DNA of 64,000 nucleotides from Dentipellis sp. KUC8613. Lineage: Eukaryota > Basidiomycota > Agaricomycetes > Russulales > Hericiaceae. The position numbers were made by a program, and so were the translations under genes. Shown one piece after another: positions 56,355-64,000 of the stretch (the first letter of the stretch is position 1; each line of letters opens with the position of its first letter). The notes under the pieces were generated by a model. That model saw only the letters and a program-made list of their open reading frames with translations, did not search any database and was not told where the DNA came from. The stretch is taken from the NCBI GenBank assembly GCA_002286715.1, contig NSJX01000007.1, forward strand, positions 7,999-71,998. The letters run 5' to 3'.

Positions 56355-57548
56355 AGAAGAGTTGTAGAGATGAACTAGATAGACGAATGATAAAGCTGTT
56401 GCAAGCACGTATTAAGAGTGAAAATGTTTCCCCTAGACGCCCGCACCGATCCAACTTATATACTACTCCACCTCCCCCCTAAGCGAAATTCAAAGGGCAA
56501 AACTCTATCCCAAACACTTATTACCATCACCAGTTACGTATACCTCGCAACACGTCCTACCCACCTCACTAGACCATAACCTGACCTTACAACCTCCCCA
56601 CCGCCCATCCTATACCAGATATCTTATCTCATACTGTCTAAACCTACCGCAATGCTAACCCCCTCTCCACTCCTCCTAACCGCACCCTGTAGACACGACA
56701 CACACTCATTCCCCAACTCAACGCGACGCGACCGCGTAACGATCACATGCCACCTTCCTGTCATGCGCTTATCACGAGATCGCGAGATCACGGACATCTT
56801 GATAATCCCCTTCTGACCTCCTCCGCGTCACCCACCTCGCCGTCCCTACCTCTACTCCCGTCGACCTCGCTCCTCCTCCCATTTGTGTGCCCATCCCCCT
56901 CCACTCCCCGCTATAACTTTGTCGCCATACCGTTATCTCCTCTGTCGTGTTCCTTCCCACAAAAACCCACAATCGCCATCTGCTCCCGTAAAACTTACAT
57001 TACGCCTCGCGAACCCCTCCTCCCCGCATGACCCCAACCAGCTATACTTACCTCCATCTATACGCACCGGACTTCCCATATCATGCGCCCAATAAATGTC
57101 TTCCCCATCCGCAACTCTTCGCTTCCCCCAGACCAGTCGATCCCCGCTCAAATCTATTATGCCGAGCGCCTCGTCTCGCTCCCCCCCTGCCGCCACTTGT
57201 ACGACACCTACCATCTTACGCCTTACCACACTCCTGAGACTTCTTTACGCCCTACTTCCCCCCCGCATAGCTAAGACAAGATTGGAAAACGGTCCTCCAC
57301 GACCTGTCGGACCTCCTCCCCACGACCTCCTACCCTCCCCTGGCGCGGAACAATACAAAAACCTCCTGTTGCCTCCCATGTCCCCCACCACCATCCACAG
57401 TCCTTTCTCATGTCCTCCGCTCCCTTGCCCTCGATCTCCTCTAAGGATCTCTTCACGAAGTCCTCCACGGCGGCGCATAAAACCGTCTCCGCGGGACCGC
57501 TAGCCTCATCTGCCTCTGCTCGACGACAAAGTAAAGCACCGAAAGACG

Positions 57549-59231
57549 ATGGTAAATACCCTTATTCTTACCCTGCCTACACCATCACCTTATACCCACC
57601 CTTCCCTTCGCCCTCTAGAGGTCCCCCCTCTCCGTCGCTCCCGCCGTGCTACCGCCAAGCAGCCCGATCCTACAGCGGCTGACGACCAGCTCCCTGAGGC
57701 CCCTCCCCCATCCCCCGTCATCGCTCCCCCGACGACCTCCCCCGTCATTTCCCTCAACTCGTCCAACTTCTTTGCCCCCCTCAGAGAGGAATCCCCCGCC
57801 CACCCTTCCGAAACCATTGAGCCGACTACTCTCAACTCAGCCGTCTCTGGCGTTCGCCAAGGTACCCCCCTGCCCGGGGATCATGTCTCGATCAATGGAG
57901 TTAGCACCTCTCAATGGGCACCAGGCGCCGTTGAATTTGTTCAAGAATTCCGTGCCGGATACCCTCCGCCCCCACCTAACAACTCCGAGCACCTCCGTCA
58001 TGCCCCCGCGGTTGGACTCCTCGCCCCTAACACACCCGCCTTCGTCGCTCCCATCGCCTCCTCTGATCGTGACGAGGAAATCCCAGGCTTGATCCCCTTG
58101 GACGATATCTCGGAAATTGATGAAGATGAGGCCCACGACGAGAACCTTCCCGACCTCCCTCCCCCGCCACATACCCCGCCTCTCGGTACCTTCCTTGGTC
58201 GTGATCCACTCGCCGACCTCCCCCTCACCCTTGACACCCCCCTCACCTCCCGTCTTCTTGTGCGTCGCGCTGCTGCTGCCTTGAATACCCCCTCGACCCT
58301 GGCCGGCAACTCCTCCTTCGCTGCTGGCTTCCAGATCCATCCTGGTCCGTTCCCCGCTATTCATCGTGCTCATGCACTCTCTGCAGTCGACGCCAACACG
58401 ACGGAACAGCTTCAAGCTTGGGAGCGTCTCTTGGGTCCGAAACTTATTGTCCGCGTCTTTGATCAAGATACGCACGACGCCGCGATGCATGCTCATCTTG
58501 TCCTCGGTATCAAACGCATCATCGTGCAAGCCACGGGCGATCAAAACCTCCAAGTTGCTGCCCCCAGCATGAATCCTTCTACACCGGGCCTCCCCCGCGG
58601 AGCAGTACCCGCCTTCATGATCTACGGGGCGTCAGCCCAGCATGCTGCTACCCTAATCGAGAAACGTATCTGGTCAACTGCTACCCTCTCTTTCGAAATA
58701 ATCCCTTTCGAGCCGCCGCTCCCTGACTTCCTCACCTCTACGTCTGGCTTCACCACCGGCGATTTGGAGACTGTCCGCACTGAAGTTCTCGCCCATTGGC
58801 TCTCGGCTGACTCCCTTGCCCGCCTCTCAGCGATCAACGACACCATCGCTGAACGACAACTCGGCCACTTCAACCCAGGCCAGCTAGTTCAATACCTCCA
58901 GTCCCTCCGCGTCGAGAAACTCAACATGAAGACGATTGGCGGCGAAGCTGCCCCCTGGTTCAACCTCTTCGCTGATAGCTCCCTCGTCCCGAGCGACGAG
59001 CTTTGGTTTGCCGTCCGACACTATCTCCGTCAGATCCGTTATACGACCAACTTCCACGGTACCGGTACCGCCCGCGGCGTACTCTCCTGCTCACTCTGCC
59101 ATTGCGTCACGCACCCGCGCGGCCTATGCCCATTCCCCGACCTTCCTGGATGGCAGGGTCCCACTCATCGTGCTCCGCTGAATGCCCGCCGCGGCCGGGG
59201 CGGCCCGCGCCCCCCTTCCCGCATCATCTGA
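57549..59231 (+). CDS. LINE ORF1 protein, 560 aa
   Basis: The frame from ATG at 57549 to TGA is open for 560 codons. The first ~230 residues are Pro/Ser/Thr-rich and acidic in places (DDISEIDEDEAHDENLPDLP). The middle is ordered, for example ANTTEQLQAWERLLGPKLIV and GIKRIIVQATGDQNLQVAAP, with a possible RNA-binding role. The C-terminus ends in a Cys-rich segment CSLCHCVTHPRGLCPF resembling a zinc knuckle, then a Gly/Arg-rich tail. ORF1 proteins package LINE RNA. An earlier ATG at 57410 could be spliced (GTAAAT at 57552, CTAG near 57620) to give KAPKDDEVPPLRRSRRAT, replacing the first ~25 residues. Confidence 0.75.
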   Translation: MVNTLILTLPTPSPYTHPSLRPLEVPPLRRSRRATAKQPDPTAADDQLPEAPPPSPVIAPPTTSPVISLNSSNFFAPLREESPAHPSETIEPTTLNSAVSGVRQGTPLPGDHVSINGVSTSQWAPGAVEFVQEFRAGYPPPPPNNSEHLRHAPAVGLLAPNTPAFVAPIASSDRDEEIPGLIPLDDISEIDEDEAHDENLPDLPPPPHTPPLGTFLGRDPLADLPLTLDTPLTSRLLVRRAAAALNTPSTLAGNSSFAAGFQIHPGPFPAIHRAHALSAVDANTTEQLQAWERLLGPKLIVRVFDQDTHDAAMHAHLVLGIKRIIVQATGDQNLQVAAPSMNPSTPGLPRGAVPAFMIYGASAQHAATLIEKRIWSTATLSFEIIPFEPPLPDFLTSTSGFTTGDLETVRTEVLAHWLSADSLARLSAINDTIAERQLGHFNPGQLVQYLQSLRVEKLNMKTIGGEAAPWFNLFADSSLVPSDELWFAVRHYLRQIRYTTNFHGTGTARGVLSCSLCHCVTHPRGLCPFPDLPGWQGPTHRAPLNARRGRGGPRPPSRII

Positions 59232-59953
59232 CACCCCCCCCCCCTTTTTTTATCCTCTTCCCTCTCTCCCTCATATACCCTACGGACCCTATGCTCTCTC
59301 TCCCCCCCTTCCATCCCCCCCACTCCTTCTCACCATACTGCTAATCCTCTTACCTCTGGTGCACCCCGCCCGTATACCCTTCCCTCTTTTCTCTCCCCTT
59401 CTCCCCTTTCGTCATAACCATAAAATCATAATATCGCCTGCCCCCCGAATTCCTCAAGTTCTTTCCCTTTCTTTTAGATCACTTATCCTATCACACTCTG
59501 CCGCTCCTTTACCGTCGTAGCTAGCCCACCCTAACCCTTCCGGTCCTTACTGCTATTAACCTATCCGACGTAGCCGAATATACTGTTGCTGCGCACCCTT
59601 AGCCATTGATCGAACTGCCGCGCCTCCCGCACTCGGCGGCGTACGCCGGCAAACCACCCGATACCTCTGAGATTATGAGAAGCACCCTCAGACATGCTCA
59701 ACCTTGTCGGCCCACATATACTGCTTGCGAGCAAGACAGGAAAGCCGCCAAGAGCCTTCTCCCCCGACGTCTCCCTGACGTCACCAACGGCGACCTATTT
59801 AGGTCAGGTGACTAGCTGTGCAGAGATGCTGAAGCTACCGAAATTGCCGGAATCCGTCGCCGAGGATTGATTCTGTCGATTTCCCAAGCAAGTCCCACCC
59901 GCTGGAGATCGGCCCCCATCTCCTGGTCTACTCATAGTCGTAAGTAGACACGA
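59232..59953 (+). other. inter-ORF spacer of the LINE
   Basis: About 720 bases between the ORF1 stop and the ORF2 start, very C/T-rich just after ORF1 (runs of C and T at 59232-59250). No coding signal seen. ORF2 would need reinitiation or an internal entry mechanism. Confidence 0.6.
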
Positions 59954-62900
59954 ATGACGACTGCTACACCCCAAATTCCATCCCCAATACCTTCCCGGTC
60001 CTCTTCGTCCAATGGTTCGCGCCTTAGCAATCGCAGTGAAGACCTTCCCGCCGCCAGGTCCTCTCAAGAAACTGCTTCTGCTGAGTATGGTGGCAATTCG
60101 CCTTCCTCTTCCTATGCTTCCCAACATAACCCCCAATTGACCCCACCCAGGTCCCCCCACACCAGGCAAACAACCGACACCGGACTTCGGTCGCGCGCAA
60201 ACTTAAAAGTCGCAACCCTTAACATGAAAGGACGAGCCTCTACCCTCCTTGGCTGGTCATCTACCTCCAAGTGGGCGGAAATTCAGTACACTATGAAACA
60301 TAACACTATCGCTATCCTTGCGTTACAGGAAACCCACCTCGACCAACCTCATATCAATGAAATCAATACCCTATACTCTAAACGCTTACGCGTCTTCTCT
60401 ACTGCCGACCCTACCCGCCCCGCGACCTCTAGCAGCGTCGCTTTTGTCCTCAATAAGTCTCTACTCAACACATCATTATGTACCACCGCGGTCCTCATAC
60501 CAGGCCGCGCCCTTTTCCTCTCCCTTAAATGGCATAACCATGAATCCCTTCACTTTCTTAATGTCTATGCGCCCGTTGAAACCCCCCAACAGCCTGACTT
60601 TTGGAACTGCCTCGTCGAGAAATGGGCTGCCCTACACCTCCCCAAACCTGACTTCCTCCTCGGCGACTTCAATCTGACCGAAGACGCCCTTGACCGTGCC
60701 CCGGTATGCATAGACCCTGTGGTCGCTACGGATTCCCTTCGTAACGCGCACATCCGCCTAGGCGTACAAGACTACTGGCGCCACACCTTCCCGGACACAC
60801 GTCTCTTCACTTATACCTCTCCCTTCCACCAACACTTCTCCCAATCCCGACTTGACCGTATCTACACATCTGACCGCGTCTCCCCGACTGTATATGAATG
60901 GAATTGCCTTAATTCTTCTGTCCCAACTGACCATCACCTCATTACTGTCCGATACGCCCTCCCTAACTCCCCCCAAACCGGCTCCGGTCGTTGGACACTA
61001 CCCCTCTACCTACTCAATAATACGGATCTTCTTTCCATAATAAATAAAAAAGGCCTTCATTATATGGCACAGATGGACCGAGCCATCAACGACCGAACCC
61101 CCCTAAACAATCCCCAGACCCTTTGGTCCGCCCTTAAAAACGACATTATTGCGGCAGCCAAACCTCTCTCTCGTGCTGCAGCAGGTAAAATCAACAGCCG
61201 AATCAACTGTTTAAACAACGACCGAACAACTCTCCTGAGCGACCCCAACTATGCCGAGAACCAGGATCTCCGATACCAAGTCGCACTCCTTGCAAATGAA
61301 ATCCAACACCTCCAACAAAAACAACGTCTATCACAACGACAGAACGTCAAAATGAAATGGGCGTTAACCGTGGAACGCAACACACGACCTTGGACACGCT
61401 CGACCATACAACCCAAACCGCGCGACCCCATCTTCCGCTTACGCACTCCCTCCCCGTCCCCTGCCCCCGTCCACTATGAAACTAACTCCCAAAAAATGGC
61501 CAACCTGGCCGGCGCATACCACGATCAACTCCAACAATTAGATCTCTTCACCTCAGACTCATCTGACGACCTTAACCATGTCCTTCAATCTGTAGTAAAC
61601 TATATCCCTCCCTCATCAATACTACAAGACGACGCACGGGACGCGAGCGACATGAACAGCCCAATTACTGAAGATGACGTCATCACTGCTCTTCACCATT
61701 GTAAAAACGGTACCGCCACCGGTCTTGACAGCTGCCCCTATGAACTTTGGAAAAAACTACACGCTACCTTCACTTCATCGCAACCAACCTCTCCGCCCAC
61801 CTTCAACATCGTGAAATTTTTAACTGTGGTCTTTAATGACATCCAAATGTATGGCCTAACCGAGCACTCCTCCTTTAGCCATGGCTGGATGTGCCCCATC
61901 TACAAAAAGAATGACATGACCGACATCGCTAACTACCGACCCATCACGCTCCTCAACACTGACTATAAAATCTTTACAAAAATTCTTACTTCTCAGCTCT
62001 CGCAGGTCGCAGACGACCTCGTTAGCCCCAATCAAGCCGGCTTCCTGCCTGGCCGCTCCATATTCGACCAAACACGCCTTGCGCAAATGATCATTGGTTA
62101 CGCGGAAGCCATGGAGGAAAATGGTGTAATTATGGCGCTCGACCAAGAGAAAGCGTATGATAAAGTTCGCCACGACTACCTCTGGCTTATCCTCCGCAAA
62201 TTTAATCTACCCACCCGTTTTATTAAAACGATACAATCCCTGTACAACAACGCCTTCACCCAAGTCGTGATTAACGGCTTCTTTAGTAAACCTTACAAAG
62301 TATCCCGCGGCGTCAGACAAGGCGACCCACTCTCCTGCCTCCTATTTGATCTCGCTATTGACACCCTCCCGGCAATGCTCCGCCATTCTCCCGATATTCA
62401 CGGCTTCCAAATCCCCGGTTTGGACCGACAAGTCCTCATTAGCCTATTCGCTGACGATACCGCATTATACCTAAACGAAAACACTAACTACCACTCTGTA
62501 CAACAAATTCTGGACCGCTGGTGTCGAGCCTCCGGTGCGAAATTCAATATCAATAAAACTGAAATTATTCCCATAGGCACCCCTGCCTACCGTAACCGCC
62601 TCACCACACAGCGAACACTAAACCCAACTGATGCCCTCCCCCTTGACCCCCAAATCCGTATATCGCCTGATGGCCATCCAATTCGCTACCTCGGCGCCTG
62701 GATCGGCAATGATGTTGACGATGCCGTCCCCTGGGAACCCATCCTTGACAAAATGCGCACAAAGCTTACCAACTGGCTCCCGTCACGACCTACCTTAATG
62801 GGTAAACGTCTCATCGTCCAAATGGTCGTCGCTGGTTCCACCCAATTTCTCACCCAAGTTAACGGCATGCCAAAACACATCGAATCTGCGATCCTCACTG

Positions 62901-64000
62901 ATATAAAACACTTTCTCTGGCCGAACCGTCGCTCCGCTGCAATCTCTCTCGACACCCTCTACCTCCCTGTCAAGGACGGCGGGATAGGTCTCCTAGACCT
63001 CCAGGCATGCAACGAAGCGACTGACATTATCTGGTTGAAATCTTACCTTGATCTATCCCCCTCTCGCCCCGCGTGGGCCTTCATTGCTGACATCCTCATA
63101 AACCGTCTAGCCCCCTCCTCTTTACACGATATCCCACGCATTAACGCCTTCCTTCAAAACTGGTCCCCAGTCCTTCAAGGACCGCGTACAAACGCTATCC
63201 CGCATACCCTTCTCACTATGCTTAAGGTGGCAAAAAAATATAACACAAACTTTGCTGTGCTTCGCCTTACCGATAATTTAAAACGTCAAATTCCCGCCTG
63301 GTGCCACCTTGGCTCCCTCACCTATCGACAAGATGACTGCTCGCGCTGCCTCCAACATTCCCACAAAGTCCTAACCGTTGCTGATCTGACCAAAGTCGCT
63401 CGCAGACTCACGAACCTAGTCAACGGCCGCCCCCACCACAATATCAGTACATGTGCCTGCCAGGACTGCAATACAGATCGCCTCCTCCACTGTCGTAACC
63501 CGAACAAATGTGCAAAAAAAGCGCGTGATATCCTCGCCAACATTTTCCCTCTCCTCCGCCCCGGCGACCTCAGACCCTCAGACGGCCTCACCCACACCCC
63601 TACCCGTGAACAGCAAACCCAACATGCCCGATCAAATAACCAAAATATACTCTTCAACCCCTCCATTACATGTAAAACTGACCTTGCCGACTGTTTCCGT
63701 ATCTTCACCACCCCTATCGCACTATTCCACCAACCTGCTTCCCGCCTTTCGTCCCCTCCGATCCAGGGCCGCCCCCGCCGCCATAAGACCGTCTATACGG
63801 ACGGTTCATGCATCAACAATGGACGCCATAACGCACAATGCGGCAGCGGATTATGGATAGAGGACCATGACCCACTAAACTGCTCATTTCGTGTCCCTGG
63901 CCCCTTTCAATCCAACCAAGTCGGCGAAATTGTCGCCGTCATCCTGGCCTTACAGAAAATCCCCCCTGATACCCCCCTCACCATCCATACCGACTCTAAA
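59954..64000 (+). CDS. LINE ORF2 polyprotein, endonuclease-RT-RNase H, partial (1349 codons)
   Basis: The frame opens at ATG 59954, right after an in-frame TAG at 59945, and stays open for 1349 codons to the window edge. Endonuclease motifs: VATLNMKG, ILALQETHL, FLNVYAP, LLGDFNLTEDALDR, SRLDRIYTS and VPTDHHLITVRY. Reverse transcriptase: NYRPITLLNTDYKIFTKIL, QAGFLPGRSIFDQ, MALDQEKAYDKVRHDYLW (motif A), GVRQGDPLSCLLFDLAID (motif B) and LFADDTALYL (motif C). A Cys-rich stretch CSRCLQHSH and CACQDCNTDRLLHCRN follows. RNase H begins at TVYTDGSC, with the Glu of GEIVAVILAL and the Asp of IHTDS at the very end. All catalytic residues expected so far are present and no frameshift was seen. Confidence 0.93.
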   Translation, partial: MTTATPQIPSPIPSRSSSSNGSRLSNRSEDLPAARSSQETASAEYGGNSPSSSYASQHNPQLTPPRSPHTRQTTDTGLRSRANLKVATLNMKGRASTLLGWSSTSKWAEIQYTMKHNTIAILALQETHLDQPHINEINTLYSKRLRVFSTADPTRPATSSSVAFVLNKSLLNTSLCTTAVLIPGRALFLSLKWHNHESLHFLNVYAPVETPQQPDFWNCLVEKWAALHLPKPDFLLGDFNLTEDALDRAPVCIDPVVATDSLRNAHIRLGVQDYWRHTFPDTRLFTYTSPFHQHFSQSRLDRIYTSDRVSPTVYEWNCLNSSVPTDHHLITVRYALPNSPQTGSGRWTLPLYLLNNTDLLSIINKKGLHYMAQMDRAINDRTPLNNPQTLWSALKNDIIAAAKPLSRAAAGKINSRINCLNNDRTTLLSDPNYAENQDLRYQVALLANEIQHLQQKQRLSQRQNVKMKWALTVERNTRPWTRSTIQPKPRDPIFRLRTPSPSPAPVHYETNSQKMANLAGAYHDQLQQLDLFTSDSSDDLNHVLQSVVNYIPPSSILQDDARDASDMNSPITEDDVITALHHCKNGTATGLDSCPYELWKKLHATFTSSQPTSPPTFNIVKFLTVVFNDIQMYGLTEHSSFSHGWMCPIYKKNDMTDIANYRPITLLNTDYKIFTKILTSQLSQVADDLVSPNQAGFLPGRSIFDQTRLAQMIIGYAEAMEENGVIMALDQEKAYDKVRHDYLWLILRKFNLPTRFIKTIQSLYNNAFTQVVINGFFSKPYKVSRGVRQGDPLSCLLFDLAIDTLPAMLRHSPDIHGFQIPGLDRQVLISLFADDTALYLNENTNYHSVQQILDRWCRASGAKFNINKTEIIPIGTPAYRNRLTTQRTLNPTDALPLDPQIRISPDGHPIRYLGAWIGNDVDDAVPWEPILDKMRTKLTNWLPSRPTLMGKRLIVQMVVAGSTQFLTQVNGMPKHIESAILTDIKHFLWPNRRSAAISLDTLYLPVKDGGIGLLDLQACNEATDIIWLKSYLDLSPSRPAWAFIADILINRLAPSSLHDIPRINAFLQNWSPVLQGPRTNAIPHTLLTMLKVAKKYNTNFAVLRLTDNLKRQIPAWCHLGSLTYRQDDCSRCLQHSHKVLTVADLTKVARRLTNLVNGRPHHNISTCACQDCNTDRLLHCRNPNKCAKKARDILANIFPLLRPGDLRPSDGLTHTPTREQQTQHARSNNQNILFNPSITCKTDLADCFRIFTTPIALFHQPASRLSSPPIQGRPRRHKTVYTDGSCINNGRHNAQCGSGLWIEDHDPLNCSFRVPGPFQSNQVGEIVAVILALQKIPPDTPLTIHTDSK

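Larger units (their letters stand above)
57410..64000 (+). mobile_element. Tad-like LINE retrotransposon, 3' truncated by window end
   Basis: Two consecutive long frames on the plus strand: ORF1 at 57549-59231 (possibly from 57410) and ORF2 from 59954 to the window end. ORF2 has an apurinic-type endonuclease, reverse transcriptase and the start of RNase H. Both frames are uninterrupted, so the copy is probably young. The plus strand is strongly C-rich and G-poor throughout, unlike the host genes. The same skew begins near 55.1 kb, so the 5' untranslated region may extend that far; the true 5' boundary is not visible. The 3' end and any poly-A-like tail lie beyond 64000. Confidence 0.9.

Noticed and set aside
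1..64000. tRNA, rRNA or CRISPR-like arrays
   Set aside because: A few GTTCGA-like boxes were checked (for example near 11070, 16270 and 39165) but none has a matching A box and foldable cloverleaf. Repeats found are tandem or inverted, not spaced direct repeats.

Overview
The window is nuclear DNA of a filamentous basidiomycete, most likely an Agaricomycete. Genes are split by many short introns (mostly 48-90 bases, GT-AG), the DNA is GC-rich, and several families are typical of mushroom-forming fungi: DUF6699, a KDZ transposase with CxC5/CxC6-like cysteine clusters, a seven-helix Agaricomycete membrane protein and a Tad-like LINE. All gene models were spliced by eye from reading frame, splice sites and family resemblance; no database search was run.

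Layout. 1-12 kb is accessory: a GRF-type zinc-finger/cysteine-rich protein (907-2846, +), an apparently intact KDZ transposase (5446-7607, -), a 226-residue orphan (7925-8724, +), then about 2.4 kb of CTAG-rich and degenerate sequence, then a second orphan reading frame with an acidic tail (11135-11857, +). 13-21 kb holds a MYND-finger protein, a frame-preserving four-copy minisatellite, a TA-flanked MITE and a DUF6699 gene. 21.8-39.3 kb is a housekeeping block: NOP56, a Kha1-like K+/H+ antiporter, a SPRY protein, the Golgi GDPase GDA1, a Gcn4-type bZIP factor and a BCH/CRAL-TRIO-RhoGAP protein. All but NOP56 are on the minus strand. A second MITE copy (39378-39621) follows, then a SAM methyltransferase, a conserved orphan and a seven-helix membrane protein.

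The most unusual locus is 46.3-49.5 kb on the minus strand. Two adjacent, related genes encode proteins carrying copies of the histone H3 N-terminal tail without a histone fold. The larger (48101-49512, 360 residues) has six R-T-K-Q-T-A-R-K segments, i.e. H3 residues 2-9 unchanged, spread over six exons that all begin and end in phase 0. Part of it arose by recent tandem duplication of an exon-intron unit. The smaller (46349-47396, 187 residues) has one tail copy matching H3 residues 4-18 with two changes. They share a related leader segment. This looks like an undescribed family of histone-tail mimics, possible decoys or substrates for H3K4/K9 enzymes and readers; the function is inference.

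50.4-54.9 kb has a proline-rich single-pass membrane protein and mitochondrial glycerol-3-phosphate dehydrogenase (GUT2). From about 55.1 kb the plus strand becomes strongly C-rich, leading into a LINE: ORF1 at 57549-59231, and ORF2 from 59954 open to the window end with endonuclease, reverse transcriptase and the start of RNase H. Its 3' end lies outside the window.
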